Positions 1 to 7,453 of a DNA stretch of 13,640 nucleotides are shown one piece after another. Source of the DNA: Desulfobacteraceae bacterium (GTDB lineage Bacteria > Desulfobacterota > Desulfobacteria > Desulfobacterales > UBA5616); contig JAUXEW010000054.1 of assembly GCA_030620375.1 (NCBI GenBank), forward strand, positions 1 to 13,640. The letters run 5' to 3'. The notes under the pieces were generated by a model, which worked only from the letters and a program-made list of their open reading frames with translations, had not been told where the DNA came from and made no database searches. The first letter of the stretch is position 1, and each line of letters begins with the position of its first letter. Both the position numbers and the translations under genes were made by a program.

Positions 1-75
1 AGCCTCAATGGATGGATCTAATTTCGAACTAACCGGCTGGTTTTTTTTTTCATCTTTGTCATCTTGGTGAGTCAT
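1..75 (-). CDS. Start of an unrecognised gene (first 25 codons only)
   Basis: A reading frame begins with ATG at 75-73 and stays open to the window edge, giving 25 residues that start MTHQDDKDEKKNQPVSSKLD. The start is supported by GGGAG about 8 bases upstream of the ATG on the minus strand (GGGAGCAAGGTC then ATG). The visible peptide is hydrophilic and rich in Asp, Glu and Lys, with no signal peptide or hydrophobic segment so far. The run of ten T at 41-50 is the Lys-Lys codons of this gene read from the other strand. The gene is divergent from ispG across a 186-base spacer. Too little is visible to assign a family; the call that it is a gene rests on the ribosome binding site plus the open frame. 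Confidence 0.6.
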   Translation of the reverse strand, partial: MTHQDDKDEKKNQPVSSKLDPSIEA

Positions 76-180
76 GACCTTGCTCCCTTCCATAAACGGT
101 GTAAGATAAAAAGGATAAATAGCGCCCTATTCGGTTTCCTTAACTTATGGGCTATTTCGCCTTGAACAATAAAAAAGGGT

Positions 181-209
181 TTGTTAAGCTGTTAAATCAA
201 TTTTACCAT
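181..209 (+). promoter_or_regulatory. Candidate promoter for ispG-proS
   Basis: TTGTTA (181-186) and TACCAT (204-209) are separated by 17 bases, each matching the sigma-70 consensus at 4 of 6 positions. A transcript would begin about 45 bases upstream of the ispG start. The same spacer also holds an imperfect inverted repeat, AATAGCGCCC near 119-128 against GGGCTATT near 157-164, of unknown role. This is a weak, by-eye call. Confidence 0.3.
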
Positions 210-261
210 AGAAAGGCTTGTCGAAGCAAATGATTAGAACTAAACAACGGATTAAAGAGAG

Positions 262-1344
262 ATGGCGTTTACCATTATACGAAAAAAAACCCGGCAGATA
301 ATAGTCGGAGATGTTAGAGTTGGTGGTACAGCCCCCATTACCGTCCAATCTATGACAAACACGTTTACGCAGGATGTTTCGGCAACAGCGGCTCAAATCG
401 GGCGTTTAGAGAAAGCCGGTTGTGAAATCATTCGTGTGGCCGTGCCGGATAAGGATGCCGCCCGGTCCATTTCTTTAATTAAGAAAAAGATTTATATTCC
501 GTTGATCGCAGATATTCACTTTGACCATCGATTGGCAATTGAATCCGTCAGAGCCGGTGCCGATGGTATCAGAATCAATCCCGGTAATATCGGAAGTAAA
601 AAAAAGATCAAAGCTATAATCGATTGTGCCAAGGATTACAACATTCCTATTCGAATCGGTGTAAATGCCGGGTCTCTTGAAAAAGATATATTAATGAAAT
701 ATAAACACCCCACGGCCGAAGCCATGGTGGAGAGTGCCGTTCGGCACATTGAATTGTTAACCGATTTTGATTTTCACCAGATAAAGATTTCCATTAAAGC
801 TTCCGATGTTCCCCGGACCATAGAAGCTTATCGGTTGTTATCGTCTAAAACCGATCTGCCGCTTCATGTGGGTGTGACGGAAGCCGGCTCTTTATATTCC
901 GGCACGGTTAAATCTTCCATCGGCATTGGAATGCTTTTGGCCGAAGGGGTCGGTGATACAATCCGGGTATCTTTAACCAGAGATCCGATTGAAGAGGTAA
1001 GGGTCGGCTTTGAAATTTTAAAAGCACTTGGCCTCCGCCGCGTCGGAATTGAAATTATCTCCTGTCCCACCTGCGGTCGGTGCAACATTAATCTTTTTGA
1101 TATCGTTGAACGGATTGAAACGGCATTGATGGCAAAAACGTTACCCATAAAGATTGCCATCATGGGATGTGTGGTGAACGGGCCTGGCGAAGCAAAGGAG
1201 GCTGACATCGGCATTGCCGGTGGGGATGGGATCGGGATTCTATTTTTAAAAGGAAAGGTGGTTAAAAAAATACCCCAGGATAAAATGGTCGAGGTTCTAT
1301 TGAAGGAAGTTGAAAAATTTGAAAAGGAAAAGCAAATTTCATGA
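262..1344 (+). CDS. ispG: 4-hydroxy-3-methylbut-2-enyl diphosphate synthase (IspG/GcpE)
   Basis: Cytosolic iron-sulfur enzyme of the MEP isoprenoid pathway. It reductively converts 2-C-methyl-D-erythritol 2,4-cyclodiphosphate to HMBPP, the substrate of IspH. The 360 residues match the two-domain bacterial form: a TIM barrel (about 1-260, with the VQSMTNT and RINPGNIG signatures) and a C-terminal cluster domain. The [4Fe-4S] ligands are all present: Cys268, Cys271, Cys303 (in MGCVVNGPGE) and Glu310. Their spacing is the same as E. coli 270/273/305/312. The insert found in plant and some other IspGs is absent. The start gives the usual short N-terminus before VGDVRVGG, although the purine-rich AAAGAGAG lies unusually close to the ATG. 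The stop overlaps the proS start (ATGA), so translation of the two is probably coupled. Confidence 0.97.
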   Translation: MAFTIIRKKTRQIIVGDVRVGGTAPITVQSMTNTFTQDVSATAAQIGRLEKAGCEIIRVAVPDKDAARSISLIKKKIYIPLIADIHFDHRLAIESVRAGADGIRINPGNIGSKKKIKAIIDCAKDYNIPIRIGVNAGSLEKDILMKYKHPTAEAMVESAVRHIELLTDFDFHQIKISIKASDVPRTIEAYRLLSSKTDLPLHVGVTEAGSLYSGTVKSSIGIGMLLAEGVGDTIRVSLTRDPIEEVRVGFEILKALGLRRVGIEIISCPTCGRCNINLFDIVERIETALMAKTLPIKIAIMGCVVNGPGEAKEADIGIAGGDGIGILFLKGKVVKKIPQDKMVEVLLKEVEKFEKEKQIS

Positions 1345-2864
1345 AAAAACAAGAAAAAACCGCCATAACACCTACCCGGGTCGAAGATTACCCTGAATGG
1401 TATCAGCAGGTTATTAAAGCGTCTGATTTGGCTGAACGGTCGCCGGTACGAGGCTGCATGGTTATAAAACCATGGGGATATGCTCTTTGGGAGAATATCA
1501 TGAAGATTCTCAATGATTTGTTCAAGGCCACCGGTGTAAAGAATGCATATTTCCCCCTGTTTATTCCGTTGAGCTTTCTCGAAAAGGAGGCTGAACATGT
1601 AGAGGGTTTTGCCAAAGAGTGTGCTGTTGTCACTCACCATAGACTGGAGCAAGTCGCCGGGAAAAAAGGCCTGGTACCGGCAGGACGTCTTAACGAGCCT
1701 TTGATCGTCAGGCCTACTTCAGAAACGATTATCGGTGATTCCTTTTCAAAATGGGTTGATAGTTATCGCGATCTTCCCATATTGATCAATCAATGGGCAA
1801 ATGTCGTGCGATGGGAAATGCGACCCCGAATTTTTTTAAGAACCAGCGAATTTTTATGGCAGGAAGGGCATACGGCCCATGCAACCAAAGCAGAAGCGAT
1901 TGAGCGGACAAACATGATGCTCGACATTTATAAAACGCTATCTGAAGAATATTTGGCCATTCCGGTCATAACCGGAAGAAAATCTCCTTCGGAAAGGTTC
2001 CCGGGTGCCGTGGATACATTATGTATTGAGGCCATGATGCAGGACAGAAAAGCGCTTCAATGCGGCACGTCACATTTTTTGGGACAAAATTTCGCCAAAG
2101 CTTCTAATATCCTGTTTCAGACGGCCCAAGAGACCGAAGCGTATGCATGGACCACTTCTTGGGGCGTTTCGACCCGTCTTATCGGAGGGTTAATCATGAC
2201 CCATGGAGATGATGACGGCATCATCCTTCCGCCAAAAATTTCATCCGCGCATGTGGTGCTACTGCCTATTATTCGTAACCCTGATGATAAACATAGTGTA
2301 ATGGAGTATGTTAAGAGTTTGGAAAGAGAGCTTAAAGAGCACTCTTACGGCAATCGGAGAATAGAAGTGGAAGTAGACACCCGAGATATCGGCGGTGCAA
2401 GGAATTGGGAATGGATTAAGAAAGGGATTCCCCTTCGGGTTGAAATTGGGCCCAAAGACATTGCCCAAAATGCGGTTTATGTCGGCAGAAGGGATAAACG
2501 GCCCAATGAAAAAATTTCCATGAAGCGGAATCAACTGGTCAGTGAAATCCAAGATCTCTTAGACCAGATCCAAAGCAATTTGTTTGGACGCGCCATGTCG
2601 TTTCGTAAAGAGCATACGGTAAATATTGACGACCAAAAAACATTTTATGATTTTTTCACCCCGAATAGTATCGAAAAACCTGAAATTCACGGCGGGTTCA
2701 CCCAAAGCCACTGGTGCGGATCGGAAAAATGTGAGTCAAAAATAAAAGAAGACTTAAGTGTCACCATCCGGTGCCTTCCCTTTATGGCTGAACCTGAAGC
2801 CGGCCGTTGTATCTGTTGCGGTGAACCGAGTCAAAGAAAAGTGATATTTGCAAAAGCATATTGA
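1341..2864 (+). CDS. proS: Prolyl-tRNA synthetase, archaeal/eukaryal type
   Basis: Cytosolic class II aminoacyl-tRNA synthetase that attaches proline to tRNA-Pro. The 507 residues begin with the catalytic core: the proline/ATP loop TSETI at 126-130, motif 2 around FLRTSEFLWQEGHTAHA (165-181), and motif 3 around GVSTRLIGGLIMTHG with Arg279. An anticodon-binding domain follows (about 300-420). The C-terminal zinc domain has Cys459, Cys464, Cys490 and Cys493 in the spacing of Thermus thermophilus ProRS, and the protein ends in Tyr as that class does. The long editing insertion of the E. coli-type enzyme is absent, so this is the archaeal/eukaryal-like form found in scattered bacteria. The start overlaps ispG by 4 bases; AAGGA at 1325-1329 can serve as ribosome binding site. 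A gap of 51 bases separates it from relA/spoT. Confidence 0.96.
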   Translation: MKKQEKTAITPTRVEDYPEWYQQVIKASDLAERSPVRGCMVIKPWGYALWENIMKILNDLFKATGVKNAYFPLFIPLSFLEKEAEHVEGFAKECAVVTHHRLEQVAGKKGLVPAGRLNEPLIVRPTSETIIGDSFSKWVDSYRDLPILINQWANVVRWEMRPRIFLRTSEFLWQEGHTAHATKAEAIERTNMMLDIYKTLSEEYLAIPVITGRKSPSERFPGAVDTLCIEAMMQDRKALQCGTSHFLGQNFAKASNILFQTAQETEAYAWTTSWGVSTRLIGGLIMTHGDDDGIILPPKISSAHVVLLPIIRNPDDKHSVMEYVKSLERELKEHSYGNRRIEVEVDTRDIGGARNWEWIKKGIPLRVEIGPKDIAQNAVYVGRRDKRPNEKISMKRNQLVSEIQDLLDQIQSNLFGRAMSFRKEHTVNIDDQKTFYDFFTPNSIEKPEIHGGFTQSHWCGSEKCESKIKEDLSVTIRCLPFMAEPEAGRCICCGEPSQRKVIFAKAY

Positions 2865-2915
2865 TAGTTGTTTTGCTTTGCGCAATTTGCAGAAATGAAG
2901 CATAAGGATTAAAAA

Positions 2916-5060
2916 ATGATCCGTATCAACGACATTATTGACAAAGTAAGTGAAACCCACCCTGATACGGATATGGATATCATCGACCGGGCTTATATTT
3001 ATTCGGCCAGGGTTCATGAAGGACAACTCCGTTTGTCCGGTGAGCCCTACCTTTCCCATCCTCTCGAAGTGGCCTATATCCTGGCGGATATGAAATTAGA
3101 TACCGTTAGTATCGCCGCCAGCCTCCTTCACGACGTCATCGAAGATACACATGCCACACCTCAAGATGTCCGAGATATGTTCGGTGACGAAGTATTTCAT
3201 CTCGTATCCGGTGTAACCAAGCTGAGTATTCTTACCTTCGACAGTTCGCAAGAACGTCAAGCCGAAAGTATTCGAAGAATGCTTTTGGCCATGGCTGACG
3301 ACATCCGGGTCATACTGATCAAACTGGCAGATCGGCTTCATAACATGCGGACGTTACAATACCAAAAGGAATCTAAGCGGAAAGAGATTGCCCAGGAAAC
3401 ACTCGATATCTATGCACCGTTAGCCTCTCGCCTGGGAATTTATTGGATCAAAAAGGAACTGGAAGACACCTCGTTTAAATATGTTGTTCCTGAAGAGTAT
3501 TCAAAAATAGAAACTCTCGTCAGTAAAGATATGGAAGAGCGGGAGCGATATATTGAAACCGTAAAAAGATTCATAAAAGAAAAAATGGATGAAAACCATT
3601 TAAAAGGTGAGGTTTTTGGGAGATATAAGCATTTCTACAGTATTTACCTGAAGATGATTAATCAAAACCTCGAGTTTGAAGATGTTTATGATATTATCGC
3701 TTTTAGAATTATCCCGGAAACCATTCCCCAGTGTTATGAAACGTTGGGCCTCGTTCACGCACTTTGGAAACCGGTTCCCGCCAAGTTTAAGGATTATATC
3801 GGCATTCCTAAACCCAACATGTATAGATCGTTACATACAACGGTGATCGGGCCCTATGGTGAACGAATTGAGATTCAAATCCGAACCAGGGAAATGGATG
3901 AGGTGGCTTCATCCGGAATTGCCGCTCACTGGGGTTACAAAGAAGGGATGCCTATCGATGAAAATATCAGTAAGAAATTTTCATGGATCCGGAGTATAAT
4001 TGAAAACCAGGAAAATATTAAAGATCCCAACGAATTTTTAGAAAATGTTCGGATCGACCTGTTTCCTGAGGAAGTCTATGTGTTTACCCCAAAAGGGGAA
4101 ATAAAGTCGTTGCCGAAAGGCGCCACACCGGTTGATTTTGCTTATTTGATTCATACGGAAGTGGGAAACCAATGTGTCGGTGCCAAAGTCAACGGACGTA
4201 TGGTTTCTATAAAATATGAGCTTCAGACTGGAAACATCGTTGAAATCGTTACATCGAAAAATCATCATCCCAGCAAAGATTGGCTGAATTTTGTCAAAAC
4301 GGTCAAAGCCCGTTCCCGGATCAGGCAGTGGATTAAAACACAGGATAAAGAACGGAGTATGACCCTGGGCCGAGAGATGTGTGAGAAGGCGTTCCGTAAA
4401 CATCGGTTGAATTTCAATACGCTGTTTAGATCCGAAAAAATGAACCAGGTAGTGGAACACTTTAATTTTAAAAACGTGGAGGATCTGATTGCCAGCGTTG
4501 GATACGGAAAAACCACGCCACTGCAAGTCGTAAGAAAATTTATGCCAAAAACAGAAATGGAAGAAGAAACCGGTTCCATTTTTGATAAGATCATCGGAAG
4601 GGTTCGAAAGAAAAAACCCAAATCCGGGGTTTTGGTAAAGGGACTGGATGATATTTTAGTCAAGTTCGGGAGATGTTGCCGCCCGGTCCCCGGGGATTCC
4701 ATAACAGGGTACATTACACAAGGATTCGGTGTTACCATTCACCGAACCAGTTGTAAGAATGCCTTGAAAATGAATCCCGAGAGGCAGATTGATGTGGACT
4801 GGGACTATAAGAGCACGGAAACATATCCGGTAAAAATCGGGATCCGTTCCCTTGCTCGGGTCGGATTGCTGGCAGATATTACAGCCAATATCAGCAAAAA
4901 TGAAGCAAACATTCTGGATGTTAACACAAAAATGATTGACAATAACGGCATTGAAATTTTACTAACCTTATCAGTTGATAATACCCATCATTTAGAAAAA
5001 GTGTTAACCTCACTAAAAAAGGTCAAATACGTTCAGAAAGTCAACAGAATCGGCATTTAA
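2916..5060 (+). CDS. Bifunctional (p)ppGpp synthetase/hydrolase (RelA/SpoT family)
   Basis: Long RSH enzyme of the stringent response. It makes (p)ppGpp from ATP and GDP/GTP and degrades it, sensing starvation at the ribosome. The 714 residues show the full domain order. The HD hydrolase (about 25-180) has His48, His72-Asp73, Asp139 and Asn143 intact. The synthetase (about 230-345) has GRYKH, Asp259 in VYDIIAFR and Glu319 in EIQIRT. TGS follows (about 385-446), then a helical region, the conserved-Cys/zinc-finger domain with Cys587-Cys588 and Cys613, and a C-terminal ACT domain (about 638-714). Both active sites look complete, so I expect a bifunctional Rel/SpoT rather than a synthetase-only RelA. 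Ribosome binding site AAGGA at 2904-2908 sits 7 bases before the ATG. Its TAA overlaps the stop of the convergent rpmB. The symbol is left open because rel, relA and spoT are all used for such enzymes. Confidence 0.95.
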   Translation: MIRINDIIDKVSETHPDTDMDIIDRAYIYSARVHEGQLRLSGEPYLSHPLEVAYILADMKLDTVSIAASLLHDVIEDTHATPQDVRDMFGDEVFHLVSGVTKLSILTFDSSQERQAESIRRMLLAMADDIRVILIKLADRLHNMRTLQYQKESKRKEIAQETLDIYAPLASRLGIYWIKKELEDTSFKYVVPEEYSKIETLVSKDMEERERYIETVKRFIKEKMDENHLKGEVFGRYKHFYSIYLKMINQNLEFEDVYDIIAFRIIPETIPQCYETLGLVHALWKPVPAKFKDYIGIPKPNMYRSLHTTVIGPYGERIEIQIRTREMDEVASSGIAAHWGYKEGMPIDENISKKFSWIRSIIENQENIKDPNEFLENVRIDLFPEEVYVFTPKGEIKSLPKGATPVDFAYLIHTEVGNQCVGAKVNGRMVSIKYELQTGNIVEIVTSKNHHPSKDWLNFVKTVKARSRIRQWIKTQDKERSMTLGREMCEKAFRKHRLNFNTLFRSEKMNQVVEHFNFKNVEDLIASVGYGKTTPLQVVRKFMPKTEMEEETGSIFDKIIGRVRKKKPKSGVLVKGLDDILVKFGRCCRPVPGDSITGYITQGFGVTIHRTSCKNALKMNPERQIDVDWDYKSTETYPVKIGIRSLARVGLLADITANISKNEANILDVNTKMIDNNGIEILLTLSVDNTHHLEKVLTSLKKVKYVQKVNRIGI

Positions 5061-5248
5061 GGCGCCTTAATCACCCGGCCGGATTTTATGCAACTGGTGC
5101 ACACAACCATCCGTTTTGCTCTTCCGTTCTGTACGGCTCTTACTTTCTGAAGGTTAGGATTAAACCTTCTTTTGGTTCTATTATTAGCGTGACTGACATT
5201 ATTTCCTACAAGCGGTTTTTTCCCGCATATTTCGCATATTCTTGACAT
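5057..5248 (-). CDS. rpmB: 50S ribosomal protein L28 (zinc-ribbon form)
   Basis: Small basic protein of the large ribosomal subunit, 63 residues, of usual length for bacterial L28. Two CxxC pairs (Cys5/Cys8 and Cys50/Cys53) mark the zinc-binding C+ form, as opposed to the C- paralogues some bacteria induce on zinc starvation. The segment NNVSHANNRTKRRFNPNLQ is the typical L28 core. GAGGA lies about 8 bases before the ATG. The gene ends tail-to-tail with relA/spoT: both TAA stops lie within the TTAA at 5057-5060. It stands alone on the minus strand, with bamD 136 bases upstream. Confidence 0.97.
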   Translation of the reverse strand: MSRICEICGKKPLVGNNVSHANNRTKRRFNPNLQKVRAVQNGRAKRMVVCTSCIKSGRVIKAP

Positions 5249-5307
5249 GATCGGTTCCTCTTTTTTGATTAATGCCCCAGGGTAACAACTTTTATGGCTA
5301 TTACCAC

Positions 5308-5336
5308 AGTATAATTTAAATCAGAACTTGGGCTAA
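5308..5336 (-). promoter_or_regulatory. Candidate promoter for rpmB
   Basis: On the minus strand TTAGCC (5336-5331) and TATACT (5313-5308) are 17 bases apart. The -10 matches at 5 of 6 positions and the -35 only at 3 of 6. The predicted transcript would start about 55 bases before the rpmB ATG. I saw no hairpin plus T-run between bamD and rpmB, so read-through from the trxA-trxB-bamD operon could also supply rpmB transcripts. Confidence 0.3.
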
Positions 5337-5384
5337 TACACCAATATTTGAAATGTGTAAAGTCTTTTTAACGGCTTGTCCGGA

Positions 5385-6047
5385 TTAGTTTTTTAATTTT
5401 GATTGATTTTTAAGATTTCCTTCACACAGTGCAATATATTGCAGCGCCTTTTGTTGAACTCCGACATCCGGGTAATTGGTAAGGACAGCGGTAAACCGAT
5501 TTAAAGCAGCCTTGTAATGCTTACTTTTGTAATAAAATAACCCCACGTAAAATTCGTTTTCGGCCAGACTTTTCAGGCATATGGCGATATGCTCCCCTGC
5601 CTTTTCCGTATACGGGTCTTGGGGGAACTGATGGGTTAACCGTACAAAAATGTTCAGCGCCTTTTGGGCAACAGACTGATCTCTGTCAGTTGTGTCCAGC
5701 TGATCAAAAAAGCACCGGCCGACCTGGTATATAACGTAAGGTATGGCATCATTACGCGGATGAAGGTTTTCAAACGCCGAATAAGCCATAACAGCCTCAT
5801 CATACTCTTTTAACTGATAATGCGCATCTGCGATTTTAAGCTCGGCAAGGTTTGCCAGTTTATTAAAAGGGTACCAGTCTTTTAACTTTTCAAAAGTAAC
5901 AATAGCGCTTCTGTAATTTTTCTTTTTATAATCTTTCATTCCTTCACTGGCAAGCTCTTGCGCTGATTTTTCCTCTTTAAGTTGTTTTCCAGCGCAACCT
6001 GAAAAGGCCAGCAAAGAAATTAAGCAGACGACAATCAATCGTTTCAT
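5385..6047 (-). CDS. bamD: Outer-membrane assembly lipoprotein BamD
   Basis: Periplasm-facing lipoprotein of the BAM complex, which folds beta-barrel proteins into the outer membrane. The 220 residues (E. coli BamD is 245) start with a lipoprotein signal peptide, MKRLIVVCLISLLAFSGC, with Cys18 as the lipidated residue and Ala at +2, which predicts outer-membrane sorting. The mature part is a chain of TPR-like helical pairs (about 31-210), e.g. ASEGMKDYKKKNYRSAIVTF, LKEYDEAVMAYSAFENLHP and YYKSKHYKAALNRFTAVLTNYP, the YfiO/BamD pattern. The ATG lies 2 bases after the trxB stop, with only a weak GAAAG ribosome binding site inside trxB, so translation probably depends on trxB. It is the last gene of the trxA-trxB-bamD unit. 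A generic TPR lipoprotein (CpoB-like) is a less likely alternative. Confidence 0.9.
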   Translation of the reverse strand: MKRLIVVCLISLLAFSGCAGKQLKEEKSAQELASEGMKDYKKKNYRSAIVTFEKLKDWYPFNKLANLAELKIADAHYQLKEYDEAVMAYSAFENLHPRNDAIPYVIYQVGRCFFDQLDTTDRDQSVAQKALNIFVRLTHQFPQDPYTEKAGEHIAICLKSLAENEFYVGLFYYKSKHYKAALNRFTAVLTNYPDVGVQQKALQYIALCEGNLKNQSKLKN

Positions 6048-6049
6048 TG

Positions 6050-6976
6050 TTATAGGCTTTCAATATAATGCTGTGCCGAAAACGCTGCAATTGCCGCATC
6101 TCCTACGGCAGTAACAACTTGGCGGAGTGGTGTATTCCTGACATCCCCGGCGGCATACACACCGGGTGCCGACGTTTCCATATTCAAATCGGCCAAAATA
6201 AAACCATATTTATCCATGGAAACGTCATTAGTCAAAAATTGGGTGTTCGGTTCTATTCCCACCCATACAAAGCAGCCATCCACGACGAGCTCCCGGGTTT
6301 CACCTGATTTCACGTTTTTTACGGCAACTTTTTCAACATTGGTCAAACCACCAATGATATCCGTAACCACAGAATCCCATATAAAATCGATCTTTTCATT
6401 TTTAAATGCCCGTTCCTGCAGGATGGCCGCGGCTCGAAGTTGATCCCGTCGATGGATCAGATAGACCTTTTTTACAAATTTGGTCAAGTACATACTTTCC
6501 TGAACTGCGGTATCCCCGCCGCCAACTGCGGCGACGATACAATCTTTATAAAAAGGGGCGTCACAAGTCGCACAAAAGGACACACCCTTACCGAAAAAAA
6601 TGTCTTCTCCAGGAACCCCTAATTTCTTTGGAGATGCGCCCGTGGCGATGATGACCGTATGACATGTTATGGCTTTATCGCTTACCCTGACCGTTTTCAC
6701 GGCTTGAGAAAAATCTACGGAAATTACCTCATGGGTTTCAATGTTAAGACCAAATTTCTTGACCTGTTCGGACATCTTCAGCACAAGGTCTGCGCCGCTC
6801 AATCCCTCGGGAAATCCCGGATAATTTTCAATCCAGTCCGTAACTAGTATCTGCCCTCCGGGGACGATTTTTTCAACTAGCAGGACATTCAGCTTGGCAC
6901 GGGCAGCATAAAGCCCGGCGGTTAATCCGGCCGGTCCGCCCCCGATAATGACGAGATCATAGTCCACTTGGCTCAT
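6050..6976 (-). CDS. trxB: Thioredoxin reductase (NADPH)
   Basis: Cytosolic FAD flavoenzyme that reduces thioredoxin. The 308 residues are standard for the low-molecular-weight bacterial class. Visible motifs are the FAD-binding GGGPAG (12-17), the redox pair CATC with Cys135 and Cys138, the nucleotide-binding GGGDTA (152-157), HRRDQLRA at 175-182 with the arginines typical of NADPH-preferring enzymes, and the second FAD motif AGDVRN (276-281). It follows trxA after 13 bases, so enzyme and substrate are co-transcribed. Its own ribosome binding site is weak (AAAG about 10 bases upstream). Its stop is 2 bases before the bamD ATG. Nothing is missing or truncated. Confidence 0.97.
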   Translation of the reverse strand: MSQVDYDLVIIGGGPAGLTAGLYAARAKLNVLLVEKIVPGGQILVTDWIENYPGFPEGLSGADLVLKMSEQVKKFGLNIETHEVISVDFSQAVKTVRVSDKAITCHTVIIATGASPKKLGVPGEDIFFGKGVSFCATCDAPFYKDCIVAAVGGGDTAVQESMYLTKFVKKVYLIHRRDQLRAAAILQERAFKNEKIDFIWDSVVTDIIGGLTNVEKVAVKNVKSGETRELVVDGCFVWVGIEPNTQFLTNDVSMDKYGFILADLNMETSAPGVYAAGDVRNTPLRQVVTAVGDAAIAAFSAQHYIESL

Positions 6977-6989
6977 TATTTATCGCTTT

Positions 6990-7316
6990 CTATAGAATTT
7001 TATTGATGGATTCCTCAAGTTTTGATTTGGCAACCATGCCGACAATCTGCTCTGATATTTCACCATCTTTAAATAAAATTAATGTCGGTATAGCTCTGAT
7101 CCCGTATTTGCCAGGGGTAACCGGACTATCATCAACATTGAATTTTGTGAATTTGAGCTTGTCGCCAAAATCACCGACAAGTTCTTCCATAATCGGTGCT
7201 ATTGCTTTGCAAGGACCACACCAGGGCGCCCAGAAATCAACCAGTACGGGTTTGTCTGATTGTATCACTTCGGTTTCAAAACTGCCGTCATTAATTTCTA
7301 AAATGCCTTCCGCCAT
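6990..7316 (-). CDS. trxA: Thioredoxin
   Basis: Small cytosolic disulfide reductase, 108 residues. The classic active site WCGPCK has Cys33 and Cys36 after VDFWAP, and the cis-proline Pro77 is in AIPTLILF, so this is an ordinary thioredoxin rather than an atypical redoxin. AAAGGAT lies about 9 bases before the ATG. It is the first gene of trxA-trxB-bamD and sits about 59 bases downstream of the predicted start site of a near-consensus promoter. Its reductase is the next gene. Confidence 0.97.
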   Translation of the reverse strand: MAEGILEINDGSFETEVIQSDKPVLVDFWAPWCGPCKAIAPIMEELVGDFGDKLKFTKFNVDDSPVTPGKYGIRAIPTLILFKDGEISEQIVGMVAKSKLEESINKIL

Positions 7317-7381
7317 AATTTATTATCCTTTCAATTGGTTATAATTTATTGGACATAGCAAAAAAGAATTAAAACTTGATA

Positions 7382-7410
7382 TTTATAATCATTTTGATAC
7401 ATATTGTCAA
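7382..7410 (-). promoter_or_regulatory. Sigma-70-like promoter for trxA-trxB-bamD
   Basis: On the minus strand a perfect -35 TTGACA (7410-7405), a 17-base spacer and TATAAA (7387-7382, 5 of 6) stand about 66 bases upstream of the trxA ATG. This is the best promoter-like sequence in the window. TGAT and ATCA half-sites surround the -10 (7377-7380, 7388-7391, 7395-7398) and could be an operator, but I recognise no named regulator site. Confidence 0.72.
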
Positions 7411-7421
7411 CCCAACATAAT
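7394..7421 (+). promoter_or_regulatory. Promoter-like sequence for the PurN-type gene
   Basis: TTGATA (7394-7399, 5 of 6) and CATAAT (7416-7421, 5 of 6) are 16 bases apart on the plus strand, about 33 bases before the start codon. They are interleaved with the trxA promoter on the other strand, so two polymerases could not occupy both at once. An isolated TATAAT at 7384-7389 on this strand has no matching -35 and is less likely. Confidence 0.5.
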
Positions 7422-7453
7422 TTTAATTACCATAAGGGAATAAGGGACATTAG

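Noticed and set aside
41..50. Run of ten T, considered as a terminator tail or phase-variable tract.
   Set aside because: It is read as AAA/GAA codons of the minus-strand gene starting at 75, with no hairpin before it. Slippage is conceivable but nothing here supports it.
864..1652. 262-codon open frame on the minus strand across the ispG 3' end and proS 5' end.
   Set aside because: It is antisense to two certain genes, its product resembles no family I know, and it has no ribosome binding site of note. It is a shadow frame.
4038..4738. Two minus-strand frames of about 160 codons inside relA/spoT.
   Set aside because: Both are antisense to the TGS to zinc-finger part of a clear RSH enzyme and show no motifs.
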